A DNA stretch of 64,000 nucleotides from Caballeronia fortuita (GTDB taxonomy: Bacteria; Pseudomonadota; Gammaproteobacteria; Burkholderiales; Burkholderiaceae). The position numbers and the translations under genes were made by a program. A model generated the notes under the pieces. It searched no databases. It was not told the origin of the DNA and saw only the letters and a list, made by a program, of their open reading frames with translations. Shown piece after piece: positions 18,330-26,884 of the stretch (position 1 is the first letter of the stretch; each line of letters begins with the position of its first letter). The DNA lies in the NCBI RefSeq assembly GCF_001544835.2, contig NZ_FCNX02000006.1, forward strand, positions 124,001 to 188,000, given 5' to 3'.

Positions 18330-19871
18330 TCAGGCGAGCTGAAATACGGAAACAGCCGCCTTCAGTTGCCGCGTCTGTTCGTGCAGCGAGGACGCGGCCG
18401 CCGCTGCCTGCTCGACGAGCGCCGCGTTCTGCTGCGTCATCTCGTCCATTTGCGTGACGGCCTGATTCACCTGCTCGATACCCACGCTCTGCTCGAGCGA
18501 CGACGCGCTGATCTCTGCCATCATCTGCGTCACGCGTGAAATGGAGGCCGACACTTCGCGCATCGCGGCGCCCGCGCGCTCGACGAGCACCGAGCCGTCG
18601 CTCACCTGCGCGACCGATTCGCCGATCAGCTCCTTGATTTCCTTCGCCGATTGCGCCGAGCGCTGCGCAAGCCCGCGCACTTCGCCCGCGACGACCGCGA
18701 ATCCGCGGCCCTGCTCGCCCGCGCGCGCCGCCTCGACGGCCGCGTTAAGCGCGAGAATGTTGGTCTGGAACGCAATGCCGTCGATGACCGAGATGATCTC
18801 CGCGATCTTGTCCGAACTCGACGCAATGCCGCGCATCTTCTCGACGACATCGTCAACGACGCCCGATCCGCGCGACGTCGCGTCGAGCGCGACGCCCGCC
18901 AGCGTGTTCGCCTCGCGTGCGTGCTCGGCGTTCTGGCGCACGGTCGCGGTCAGTTCTTCCATGCTCGATGCCGTCTCTTCGAGCGATGCCGCCTGATTCT
19001 CCGTGCGCGCGGACAGATCGGCGTTGCCGCTCGCGATTTCATCGGCGCCGAGGTTGATCGAATCCGACGTTGCGCGCACCGTTTTCACCGTGCTCGCGAC
19101 GCTCGCCTGCATCGTCGCGAGACCCGCGAACAGGCGGCCGATTTCATTCGTGCCGCGATCTTCGATGCGAGCGTCGAGATGCCCGTTCGCGATGCGCTCG
19201 AAATGGCGCCCCGCTTCCTCCAGCGGCTGGATCACGGCGCGGCGCAGCGCGACGTGCACGAGCGCGATGCCCGCGACGAGCGTCACCAGAATCACGATGC
19301 CCACCGCGCGGAACCACGCGTATCGCGTGTCGATCGACGAGAGATAGCCGCGGCCCGCTTCATCGCCGAAATCGACGAACTTCTGCTGTTCCGCGAGATA
19401 GCGGTCCTGGAAGCCTTGCGTCGGCTGGTCGAGGAACGCCTGGAGATTGCCCGCGTCGAGATACTGCACGAGCTCGCTCAGCGCCTTCGCATATTCGGCG
19501 TACTTCGTCTGCAATGCCGTCATGCGCGCCGTGTTTTCCTCGCCGGTCTTGGGCGCGTTGAGGAACGCCGTGAACGACTTGTCGGCGGCCGCGATCTGCT
19601 CGCGCGCGTGCTGGACGATTTCCGTCGGCTCCGTGCCGCCGCGCACCATGCGCGTGCCCGCGCGCGACAGGTTGATACGCGCATCCATCAGATGCTGAGT
19701 GGTCTTGTTGACTGCGTTGACCTGCTTCAACGCGATATCGGACAGACTGCCGACATCGTCATGCGTGCGCGAGAGGGACCAGAAACCGAGTCCTTCGGTC
19801 ACCAGCTGAAAAAGACAGAACACCACGAGAACTGCGAGCAAACCCGATGAAACCTTGATCTTTCCGAACAT
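18330..19871 (-). CDS. Methyl-accepting chemotaxis protein
   Basis: The 513-residue chemoreceptor has two membrane spans (about 6-26 and 185-207) around a periplasmic four-helix ligand domain of Tar type, then a HAMP segment ([21 protein letters not shown]) and a long coiled-coil signalling domain. The tip is the conserved hairpin [37 protein letters not shown]. The C-terminus ends SVFQLA, without the NWETF-like CheR tether. The periplasmic part lacks the Tar arginines I would use to assign aspartate binding, so the ligand is unknown. A GTG nine bases upstream of the chosen ATG is an alternative start. It converges with the AGE gene, seven bases apart. Confidence 0.93.
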   Translation of the reverse strand: MFGKIKVSSGLLAVLVVFCLFQLVTEGLGFWSLSRTHDDVGSLSDIALKQVNAVNKTTQHLMDARINLSRAGTRMVRGGTEPTEIVQHAREQIAAADKSFTAFLNAPKTGEENTARMTALQTKYAEYAKALSELVQYLDAGNLQAFLDQPTQGFQDRYLAEQQKFVDFGDEAGRGYLSSIDTRYAWFRAVGIVILVTLVAGIALVHVALRRAVIQPLEEAGRHFERIANGHLDARIEDRGTNEIGRLFAGLATMQASVASTVKTVRATSDSINLGADEIASGNADLSARTENQAASLEETASSMEELTATVRQNAEHAREANTLAGVALDATSRGSGVVDDVVEKMRGIASSSDKIAEIISVIDGIAFQTNILALNAAVEAARAGEQGRGFAVVAGEVRGLAQRSAQSAKEIKELIGESVAQVSDGSVLVERAGAAMREVSASISRVTQMMAEISASSLEQSVGIEQVNQAVTQMDEMTQQNAALVEQAAAAASSLHEQTRQLKAAVSVFQLA

Positions 19872-20142
19872 CACTTGCACCCACGCTATCCGAATTGAGG
19901 CCCGCGTTTGCGGGGACAGTGCGGGTTTACGGCATTCGGATCACAAAGCTTGAATCGTTTGCTGCAACGGTGTGTCTATGCGAATGCAAGGAGCACGTGG
20001 CCTGACGAAAACGTCGTCGAAGCGCGCGCATGCCGCCCGAAATGCAACGTTGCACAATTTTTGCGTCCCGTCCTTGCAGTGCGCGCGATCGCTTCCTATT
20101 GTCTTTGCAGGACGGCACCGAACCCACCCAAGGAGTGTCCGA

Positions 20143-20583
20143 ATGGCCGAAATAGTCGATATCGCGCGCGGTGCGCTGAATGCGCAACCGTTCAGCGCCT
20201 TGCTCGGAACGAAACTGATGCAGGTCGATGCAGCAAGTCTCACGCTCTGCCTGCCGATCAGGGATGAACTGAGGCAACAACACGGCTTCGTGCACGGCGG
20301 GGTGGTGAGTTATCTCGTCGATAACGCGCTGACTTTCGCGGGCGCGCTCAGGCTCGGGCCGAAGGTCGTCACCGGGGAGTACAAGATCAATTATCTGCGC
20401 CCGGCCGTGTCGGGCACGCTGATGGCGCGTGCGCGCGTCGTACATGCGGGCATGACGCAGGCAACCTGCCAGTGCGACGTCTTCGTCACCGATGGCGGCG
20501 CCGAGCGGCTCGTCGCGGTCGCGCAGGGCACGATCACGCGTATCGGCGAAGGCGTCGCTGCCGAGCCGGTCTACCACGCATAA
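20143..20583 (+). CDS. PaaI-family hotdog-fold thioesterase
   Basis: This 146-residue protein has the acyl-CoA thioesterase signature LRQQHGFVHGGVVSYLVDNA, where HGGxxxxxxD carries the catalytic acidic residue and GEYKINYLRPAVSG the second conserved block. Such enzymes hydrolyse phenylacetyl- or medium-chain acyl-CoA that accumulate in the cytoplasm. The ATG at 20143 has AGGAG at 20131-20135. It is followed 22 bases later by a strong terminator and stands alone, so its pathway is not indicated. Confidence 0.85.
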   Translation: MAEIVDIARGALNAQPFSALLGTKLMQVDAASLTLCLPIRDELRQQHGFVHGGVVSYLVDNALTFAGALRLGPKVVTGEYKINYLRPAVSGTLMARARVVHAGMTQATCQCDVFVTDGGAERLVAVAQGTITRIGEGVAAEPVYHA

Positions 20584-20604
20584 ATCTTTCTCAACCGTCC
20601 TTTG

Positions 20605-20637
20605 AAAAAACCTCGCCGTGCGGCGAGGTTTTTTTTT
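20605..20637. terminator. Bidirectional rho-independent terminator
   Basis: An eight-base perfect stem, CCTCGCCG/CGGCGAGG with a TG loop (20611-20628), is flanked by A6 on the left and T9 on the right. It can end both the thioesterase transcript (plus) and the nine-gene sugar operon (minus). Confidence 0.92.
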
Positions 20638-20640
20638 GCT

Positions 20641-21489
20641 TCACTGCGCCGAGACGGTCTTCTGCGTCTGCTCGCCAAGACCCTGAATGCCGAGCTTCAT
20701 CGTCTGGCCGGCCTTCAGAAACACCGGGTTCGGCTTCACGCCCATGCCGACGCCCGGCGGCGTGCCCGTCGAGATGACATCGCCCGGCTGCAGGCTCATC
20801 ACCTTCGACAGATACGCGACGAGTTGCGCGACCGTGAAGACCATCGTCTTCGTGTTGCCGTTCTGATAGCGCTTGCCGTCGACTTCGAGCCACAGGTCGA
20901 GCTTCTGCGGATCGGCGACTTCGTCCTTCGTGACGAGCCACGGACCGATCGGGCCGAACGTGTCGAAGCCCTTGCCCTTGTCCCATTGCGTGCCGTGTTC
21001 GAGCTGCCATTCGCGCTCGGAAACGTCGTTGATGACGCAATAGCCCGCGACATAGTCGAGCGCGTTGGCTTCATCGACGTACTTCGCTTCCTTGCCGATG
21101 ACCACGCCCAGTTCCACTTCCCAGTCGGTTTTCACCGAGTTGCGCGGAATTTCGACGTCGTCGTTCGGGCCGCAGATCGCGCTCGTCCACTTGTTGAAGA
21201 TGACCGGCTCGGCCGGCACGGGGAGATTCGATTCCGCGGCGTGATCCGCGTAGTTGAGGCCGATGCACACGAACTTGCCGATGCGCCCCACGCACGGCCC
21301 GATGCGCGGATTGCCGTCGACGACCGGCAGCGACGACGGATCGGCCGCGCGCAGCTTGGCCAGGCCCGCTTCGGTCAGCGTCGCGCCCGCGATGTCATCG
21401 ACGACTTTCGACAGGTCGCGAATCCGGCCCTCGGCGTCCAGCAGACCCGGTTTTTCCTGACCCTTGGGGCCGTAACGAAGCAGCTTCAT
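20641..21489 (-). CDS. Fumarylacetoacetate-hydrolase-family enzyme (2,4-diketo-3-deoxy-L-fuconate hydrolase-like)
   Basis: The 282-residue enzyme has the FAH-family C-terminal core: IGKFVCIGLNYADHAAESNL, then DWEVELGVVIGKEAKYVDEA with the metal-binding Glu pair, and MSLQPGDVISTGTPPGVGMG. In the L-fucose and L-rhamnose oxidative routes a member of this family (LRA6-type) splits 2,4-diketo-3-deoxy sugar acids into pyruvate and a hydroxyacid. It is the last gene of an operon with a sugar dehydrogenase, lactonase, dehydratase and SDR, exactly the set that route needs. The precise substrate is inference from context. Confidence 0.85.
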   Translation of the reverse strand: MKLLRYGPKGQEKPGLLDAEGRIRDLSKVVDDIAGATLTEAGLAKLRAADPSSLPVVDGNPRIGPCVGRIGKFVCIGLNYADHAAESNLPVPAEPVIFNKWTSAICGPNDDVEIPRNSVKTDWEVELGVVIGKEAKYVDEANALDYVAGYCVINDVSEREWQLEHGTQWDKGKGFDTFGPIGPWLVTKDEVADPQKLDLWLEVDGKRYQNGNTKTMVFTVAQLVAYLSKVMSLQPGDVISTGTPPGVGMGVKPNPVFLKAGQTMKLGIQGLGEQTQKTVSAQ

Positions 21490-21531
21490 CTGATGTGATC
21501 CTCCTGGTTCCGAAAAAACGTGAGCGGTCGG

Positions 21532-22275
21532 TCAGTTCGACCAGCCGCCGTCGATGATATGAATCTGTCCCGTCGTGAACGACGATTCGTCCGAGCCGAG
21601 ATAGAGCGCGAGCGCGGCGATCTCTTCGGCGCGGCCGACGCGCCCCATCGGTTGACGCGCGACGAACGCGGCCTGCACCTGATCGACGCTCGCGCCCTGC
21701 GCCTTCGCCTGCTCCGCGATGCGGTCTTTCAGCGACGGCGATTCCACCGTGCCCGGACAGATCGCATTGCAGCGCACGCCGCGCGTGACGAAATCGGCGG
21801 CGACGGACTTCGTCAGCCCGATGACGGCCGCCTTCGACGCGCCGTACACGAAGCGGTTCGGCACGCCCTTCACGCTCGACGCCGCCGACGACATGTTGAT
21901 GATCGAGCCGCCGCCCTTTTCCAGCATCTTCGGGAGGAAAGCGCGAATCGTACGATACATCGCCTTCGCGTTCAGATCGAAGGCGAAGTCCCAGTCGTCC
22001 TCGCTCGCCTCCAGAATCGAGCCGGCGTGCACATAGCCCGCGCAGTTGAAGAGCACGTCGATCGCGCCGATCTCGCCGGCCAGCGCATTGATCGCCTGCG
22101 CGTCGCGCACGTCGAGCTTGCGCACTTCGAACGGCTTGCCTTCGAGCGATTCGGTGCGGATGTCCGTGGCGATCACGCGCGCGCCCTCTGCCGCGAAGAG
22201 TTCGGCCGTCGCGAGCCCGATGCCTTGTCCCGCCGCCGTGATCAGCGCGGTCTTGCCTGCCAGTCTTTGTACCAT
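21532..22275 (-). CDS. SDR oxidoreductase (2-keto-3-deoxy-L-fuconate dehydrogenase-like)
   Basis: This 247-residue classical short-chain dehydrogenase has the cofactor motif TAAGQGIGLATAELFAAEG, NCAGYVH, the catalytic serine in INMSSAASSV, and the YGASK active-site pair, with DIRTESLEG after beta-2 favouring NAD over NADP. It ends GGWSN. In the proposed pathway it oxidises 2-keto-3-deoxy-L-fuconate at C4, giving the diketo acid cleaved by the next gene product. The start is ATG with no upstream alternative; 42 bases separate it from the FAH gene, which has AGGAGG. Confidence 0.88.
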   Translation of the reverse strand: MVQRLAGKTALITAAGQGIGLATAELFAAEGARVIATDIRTESLEGKPFEVRKLDVRDAQAINALAGEIGAIDVLFNCAGYVHAGSILEASEDDWDFAFDLNAKAMYRTIRAFLPKMLEKGGGSIINMSSAASSVKGVPNRFVYGASKAAVIGLTKSVAADFVTRGVRCNAICPGTVESPSLKDRIAEQAKAQGASVDQVQAAFVARQPMGRVGRAEEIAALALYLGSDESSFTTGQIHIIDGGWSN

Positions 22276-22327
22276 CTACTGCTCCAGTCGGAAGTGTTTT
22301 TGAGACATGCCCGGTATATCAGCCGTT

Positions 22328-23176
22328 TCAGAGGCGATAGAACGCGCGGGCGTTTGCGCCGAAAATCGCGTCCTGCTCCGCGTTTTCGAGATGTGACGTG
22401 AGGTTGCGGGCCGCGCCGTGCCACGCCGCGTAATCGCCGTTCATGTTGAGCACGGGCCAGTCGCTCCCCCACATGAGGCGCGCCGCGCCGAAATGTTCGA
22501 GAAGATGCGCGACGTAGGGTTTCAAGGTTTCTTCGGTCCAGTTTTTCCGGGCTTCCGTGGCCAGTCCCGACAGTTTGCAATGCAGCTTTTGCGGCAGCTT
22601 CGCCAGTTGCGCGATGCCATCGGCCCACGGCTGCCAGCCCGCATCGATGCCATCGCGGATCGGCGGTTTCGCGCCATGATCGACGACGACGCGCAAATTC
22701 GGATAACGCTCGACGAATTCGATCAGCGACGGCACATGCCGCGCGAAGATCAACGCGTCGAAGGCGAGATCGAGGTCGATCAGGCGTTCGATCGCGTCCT
22801 CGCGCGGCGCGTGGGCGATCCATGTATCGTCGGGCAGGTCCTGCAGCATCGGGCGCACAGCCTTGAACTTAGGCTCGCGCGCGAGTTCGTCGAGGATCGA
22901 TGCGGCATCCAGCGAATCGAGCGGCACCCAGCCGACGACGCCCGCGATCGAATCGTCGCCGCGCGCGAGATCGAGCAGATAGCGCGTTTCCTCGACCGTC
23001 GGCGCGGCCTGCACGACGACCGTTCTCTGCACGCCGGCTGCTGTGCGGAGCGGCGCGAGATCGCCGGGACCGAACGCCCGATACAGCGGCGGCATGTCCG
23101 GCGTGAGCCATCCGTAGTCGCCGCGCGCGGGGTCCCAATAATGCTGATGCGCGTCGATGTTCACGTTCGATGTCAT
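22328..23176 (-). CDS. COG3618-family lactonase (L-fuconolactonase-like)
   Basis: The 282-residue amidohydrolase-fold protein begins TSNVNIDAHQHYWDPARGDY, the HxHxWDP signature of the metal-dependent 2-pyrone-4,6-dicarboxylate hydrolase and sugar lactonase group. Later blocks RVVDHGAKPP-like (VVVDHGAKPPIRDG) and MWGSDWPVLN carry the other conserved His and Asp. A COG3618 enzyme of Burkholderia multivorans is known to hydrolyse L-fucono-1,5-lactone, and this gene sits in an equivalent operon. The ATG at 23176 overlaps the preceding stop as ATGA. Confidence 0.87.
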   Translation of the reverse strand: MTSNVNIDAHQHYWDPARGDYGWLTPDMPPLYRAFGPGDLAPLRTAAGVQRTVVVQAAPTVEETRYLLDLARGDDSIAGVVGWVPLDSLDAASILDELAREPKFKAVRPMLQDLPDDTWIAHAPREDAIERLIDLDLAFDALIFARHVPSLIEFVERYPNLRVVVDHGAKPPIRDGIDAGWQPWADGIAQLAKLPQKLHCKLSGLATEARKNWTEETLKPYVAHLLEHFGAARLMWGSDWPVLNMNGDYAAWHGAARNLTSHLENAEQDAIFGANARAFYRL

Positions 23177-24222
23177 CGCGGCACCGGCGCGTTCGCGTGC
23201 AGCAAACCTTCCGCGCGCAACGCGTCCCATAGCACGGACGGAACGGGAGTGGCGAACGAAGCCGCGTTCTCGCGCACTTCGTCCGGCGTGCGCGCGCCCA
23301 TCAGCACCGTGGCCACGACTTTATGCGCATAAGGAAACTGGATGGCCGCCGTCGACAGCGCCACGCCATGCGCGCGACACACGCGCTCCAATTTGCCGAC
23401 GCGCTCGACAATCTCCTTCGGCGCATCGCCGTAATTGAACTTGAGATCGCCGTGCGCGTTGGCATCGAGGCCGCGCGCGAGAATGCCCGAGTTGAACGCG
23501 CCGCCGAGCAGTATGCTCACGCCGCGCTTCTCGCATTCGGGCAGCAAATCGTCGAGCGTGTTTTGTTCGAGCAACGTGTAGCGGCCGGCGAGCAGCGCGC
23601 AATCGATGTCGAATTCGGCCATCGCTTCCATTACCGCGGCACCTTCGTTCACGCCGAGGCCGACCGCCTTCACGCCGCGCGACCGCTTCAGTTCTTCGAG
23701 CGCGCGGAAGCCGCCTTCGCCGGTCAGTTGCTTCCAGTAATGCGCGTTCTTTTCGCCGTGCGTGACGCGGCCGATGTCGTGAATCAGCACGATATCGATA
23801 TCGATCATGCCGAGCCGCATCTGGCTGTCTTCGAACGAACGCAGGATGCCGTCGTAGGTGTAGTCGTAGATTGCCTGGAACGGCAGCGGCGCGGCCCAGC
23901 CTTCGCTGCCGTCGTCGGGCGTCGTGCGCGGCACGAAGCGCCGGCCGACTTTCGTCGACAGCACGAACTCGCCGCGCGGATAGCGCCGCAACGCTTCGCC
24001 CAGCCGATGCTCCGCTTTCGTGTGGCCATAGTGCGGCGCGGTATCGAAGAAACGGATGCCGGATTGCCACGCGGCATCGACGGTCGCGCGCGCCTCGTCT
24101 TCCGTCAGTTCGTGGTACAGGCCGCCGAGCGGCGCCGTGCCGAGCGACAGCGCGGTCACTTCCAGCGACGTGCGGCCGATTTTGCGTCGGCGTGAAACGG
24201 CTGCTTGCGCTTCTGCGTTCAT
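23173..24222 (-). CDS. Aldo/keto reductase, aldose (L-fucose) 1-dehydrogenase-like
   Basis: This 349-residue AKR-superfamily enzyme shows the catalytic set Asp and Tyr (FFDTAPHYGHTKAEHRLGEA), Lys (VLSTKVGRR) and His (DIVLIHDIGR). It resembles D-threo-aldose/L-fucose dehydrogenases that oxidise the sugar to its lactone with NAD(P). It is coupled to the lactonase gene by a four-base overlap. The ATG at 24222 is preferred to the TTG six bases upstream. A parS-like 16-mer lies inside its coding sequence near the 3' end (23319-23334). Confidence 0.87.
   Translation of the reverse strand: MNAEAQAAVSRRRKIGRTSLEVTALSLGTAPLGGLYHELTEDEARATVDAAWQSGIRFFDTAPHYGHTKAEHRLGEALRRYPRGEFVLSTKVGRRFVPRTTPDDGSEGWAAPLPFQAIYDYTYDGILRSFEDSQMRLGMIDIDIVLIHDIGRVTHGEKNAHYWKQLTGEGGFRALEELKRSRGVKAVGLGVNEGAAVMEAMAEFDIDCALLAGRYTLLEQNTLDDLLPECEKRGVSILLGGAFNSGILARGLDANAHGDLKFNYGDAPKEIVERVGKLERVCRAHGVALSTAAIQFPYAHKVVATVLMGARTPDEVRENAASFATPVPSVLWDALRAEGLLHANAPVPR
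23319..23334. promoter_or_regulatory. Near-perfect parS-like site inside a coding sequence
   Basis: CTTTATGCGCATAAGG differs at one base from the palindrome CTTTATGCGCATAAAG found beside parA and parB. It lies inside the aldose dehydrogenase gene, 10 kb from parAB. A ParB site may be in coding sequence, but a chance match cannot be excluded. Confidence 0.45.
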
Positions 24223-24256
24223 CTGCAAACCTCGATTGATTCAGAGATGGAGAAAC

Positions 24257-25525
24257 TCAAGCCGCCACAGTAACGCGTCGCGCGGCGGCCGGCAAACACG
24301 CGGGGCCGGTCGGCTCGAATGTCTTGTAAGTCAAAATGAATTCCTGATGCCCGAGCGCCTCCGATTTCGACGCCGCGCCCGCCGCCACCGCCACGGTCAC
24401 ATCGACGATCTCGCGGCCCACTTCGTCGAGCGTCGCGCGGCCTTCGAGGATACGGCCCGCGTCGACGTCCATGTCGCCGGCGAGATTGCGATACGTCGAA
24501 GGATTCGCGCAGACCTTGATGACGGGCGATATCGCCGATCCGACCACCGAGCCGCGCCCGGTCGTGAAGAGAATCACGTGACAGCCGCACGCGATCAGTT
24601 CGCCGATTTCCGCGTTGTCGCTGATATTGGGAAAGCCGAAGCGCGGCTCGCCGTCCGGCACGACATCAAGCAGATAGAGACCGCCGGTCGGCGGCACGTC
24701 GCCCGGTTTGATGATGCCGACGATCGGCGACGCACCGCTCTTCGAATACGCGCCGAGCGACTTTTCTTCCTGCGTCGTCAGCCCGCCGTCCGCGTTGCCG
24801 ACGGAGAACGAGCCGTGGCCCATCGTCGTGTAATAACGCGCGGCCTTCTGTACGCATTCGACGATCGCGTCGCCGAGTTCCGGCCGCGCCGCGCGCCGTT
24901 GCATATGGAATTCGCAGCCAACGAGCTCGCCCGTTTCCTCGAAGATGCAGGCCGCCCCTTCATCGATGAACGCATCGAACGCGCGGCCCACCGCCGGATT
25001 CGCCGTGATGCCGCTCGTGCCGTCCGAGCCGCCGCAAATCGTGCCGACGACGAGTTCGTCGAGCGCCATCGGCACCTTTTGTTGCGCGGCGAGCGTCGCG
25101 CGCGCCTCGCGCACCCAGTCGAGACCGTTCTGGATCGTGCTGCGCGTGCCGCCTTTTTCCTGAATCGTCAGCACGGCGGCGGGACGGCCGCTCGCGCGCA
25201 CGACATCGGCGAGATAGTGCTTGTTCATGCTCTCGCAGCCGAGCGACACGAACAGCACCGCGCCGACGTTCGGATGCGTGCAGATGCGCTCCAGCATCTT
25301 TTCGGCGTAGCTGTTCGGATAGCAGCCCGGAAAACCGATCAGATGCACGGGCGGTTCGAGTTGCGGATCGAAGGCATCGAAATCATCGAACGATGGCCGG
25401 AAGCGTGTCACGATCTCGCGCGCGACGTGATGCGCGCATTCGACGAGATACGCCACCGCGACGATATTGCGGATGCCCTTGCGGCCGTCCGCGCGAGGAT
25501 AGCCCTGCAGTGCAGAAGTGTTCAT
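24257..25525 (-). CDS. UxaA-family sugar-acid dehydratase, large subunit
   Basis: The 422-residue protein matches the C-terminal catalytic part of altronate dehydratase (UxaA/GarD group): GYPRADGRKGIRNIVAVAYL, FPGCYPNSYAEKML, LFVSLGCESMN, GGTRSTIQNGLDWV and GTICGGSDGTSGITANPAVG, with cysteines that bind iron. Here the enzyme is split: the small SAF-type domain is the separate upstream gene (25534-25851, eight-base gap). In this operon it is the candidate L-fuconate dehydratase, giving 2-keto-3-deoxy-L-fuconate; altronate itself would not need the downstream lactonase and SDR. That assignment is inferred. Confidence 0.85.
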   Translation of the reverse strand: MNTSALQGYPRADGRKGIRNIVAVAYLVECAHHVAREIVTRFRPSFDDFDAFDPQLEPPVHLIGFPGCYPNSYAEKMLERICTHPNVGAVLFVSLGCESMNKHYLADVVRASGRPAAVLTIQEKGGTRSTIQNGLDWVREARATLAAQQKVPMALDELVVGTICGGSDGTSGITANPAVGRAFDAFIDEGAACIFEETGELVGCEFHMQRRAARPELGDAIVECVQKAARYYTTMGHGSFSVGNADGGLTTQEEKSLGAYSKSGASPIVGIIKPGDVPPTGGLYLLDVVPDGEPRFGFPNISDNAEIGELIACGCHVILFTTGRGSVVGSAISPVIKVCANPSTYRNLAGDMDVDAGRILEGRATLDEVGREIVDVTVAVAAGAASKSEALGHQEFILTYKTFEPTGPACLPAAARRVTVAA

Positions 25526-25533
25526 GGAAGTGT

Positions 25534-25851
25534 TCAGTGCTGCACGTAGGCGTGTCCGGCGTCGTGCGTGTAAGTGGGTATGTAGTCGCTTTCCAGATTG
25601 TGCGTATGCAGATGTTCGCCGCGCGCGACATCGGCAATCACGTGGCCGATGATCGCGCCGTATCGCAGCACTTTTTCATCCTTCGACAACGCACGCCGCG
25701 CGATCTTGTGCGCCAGTTCGATGGTCGTCGCGAGCGTGACGGACGCGCCTTCGATCATCAGCGTGTCGCCCGCCGGCAAACGCGCGGCGGCGATCAGGCA
25801 GTTGTCTTCCGGGCTCAGCAGAATGAGGCGCGGGTCGGTTTCGTGTTGCAT
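25534..25851 (-). CDS. UxaA-family dehydratase, small (SAF-domain) subunit
   Basis: This 105-residue protein corresponds to the N-terminal SAF domain of altronate/galactarate dehydratases: LILLSPEDNCLIAAARLPAG, KIARRALSKDEKVLRYGAII and GHVIADVARGEHLHTHNLES, including the conserved histidine-rich loop. It completes the dehydratase encoded just downstream. The ATG at 25851 follows AGGACGATAGAG and matches the family start. Confidence 0.87.
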   Translation of the reverse strand: MQHETDPRLILLSPEDNCLIAAARLPAGDTLMIEGASVTLATTIELAHKIARRALSKDEKVLRYGAIIGHVIADVARGEHLHTHNLESDYIPTYTHDAGHAYVQH

Positions 25852-25861
25852 CTCTATCGTC

Positions 25862-26884
25862 CTAGTTTTGTGCTTCGCCACCCGCGAGCCGCGCCACCAT
25901 CAGCGAGCCGAGGATGATTGCGCCGTAGATCGCCTGAATCCAGAACGACGGAACTTGCGCAAGTGTCAGCAGGTTTTGCACGACGCCCAACAGCAAAACG
26001 CCTGACAGTGCGCCGAGCATCGTGCCCTTGCCGCCATCGAGCGAGATGCCGCCGATTACCGCCGCGGCGAACACCGTGAAAATCATGCCGTTGCCCTGAT
26101 TCGCGTTGATCGCGCCGACATAGCCGGTGACGATCAAGCCGCCGATCGACGCGAGCACGCTGCCGAGCACGAACACGCCCCACGTGATGCGCTCGACGCG
26201 AATGCCCGCCGCGCGCGCCGCTTCCGGATTGCCGCCGATCGCATAGAGCGCGCGGCCGAGACGGTGATAGCGCAACATGAACGCCGCGACCGCGAACGCC
26301 GCCGCCGCGAGCCAGACGGAAACGGGCAGGCCGAGCACGAGCGTCGTCGCAAGCGTGAAGAACGACGGCGGCATGTCGAAGAGCGTGCCGCCCTTGGTCG
26401 CGCCGACGAGCATCCCGCGCAGCACGATCAGCATCGCCAGCGTGACGATGAACGCGTTCAGCCGCAGCCGCACGACCAGAAAACCATTGATGAAACCGAT
26501 CGCCGCGCCCACGACGACGATCGCGGCAAGCCCCGCCGCAGCCGGCCATTCGAGCCCGAAACCCGCCGACGCCGCGGGCATCACGAGCATCGCGCCGACC
26601 GCGGGCGCGATGCCGACCGTCGATTCGAGCGACAAATCGAACTTGCCCGTCAGCACGATCAGCGATTCGGCGAGCACGACGAGCGCGAGCGCCGCCGATG
26701 CGCCGAGAATGCTGATCAGATTCGCCTGCGTCAGAAAGCTCGGACTGACGAACGCGCCGATTGCGAGCAGCAGCGCGAGCGCGGGCAACAACGCGAGATC
26801 CCGAAAACGCGCGAATTCGATGCGCGGGCGCTGGGGTTGCATCGGCACGCCGGCCATCGCGGGACTGGAAACGTCATGCTTCAT
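25862..26884 (-). CDS. Sugar ABC transporter permease (RbsC family)
   Basis: The 340-residue permease has about nine to ten hydrophobic spans and the RbsC-type blocks LIVLTGKFDLSLESTVGIAP, NAFIVTLAMLIVLRGMLVGA, YAIGGNPEAARAAGIRVERI and FTVFAAAVIGGISLDGGKGT. It forms the inner-membrane channel for the sugar brought by the downstream-listed binding protein. The ATG at 26884 overlaps the ATPase gene by 11 bases; longer in-frame versions would overlap much further. Confidence 0.9.
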   Translation of the reverse strand: MKHDVSSPAMAGVPMQPQRPRIEFARFRDLALLPALALLLAIGAFVSPSFLTQANLISILGASAALALVVLAESLIVLTGKFDLSLESTVGIAPAVGAMLVMPAASAGFGLEWPAAAGLAAIVVVGAAIGFINGFLVVRLRLNAFIVTLAMLIVLRGMLVGATKGGTLFDMPPSFFTLATTLVLGLPVSVWLAAAAFAVAAFMLRYHRLGRALYAIGGNPEAARAAGIRVERITWGVFVLGSVLASIGGLIVTGYVGAINANQGNGMIFTVFAAAVIGGISLDGGKGTMLGALSGVLLLGVVQNLLTLAQVPSFWIQAIYGAIILGSLMVARLAGGEAQN

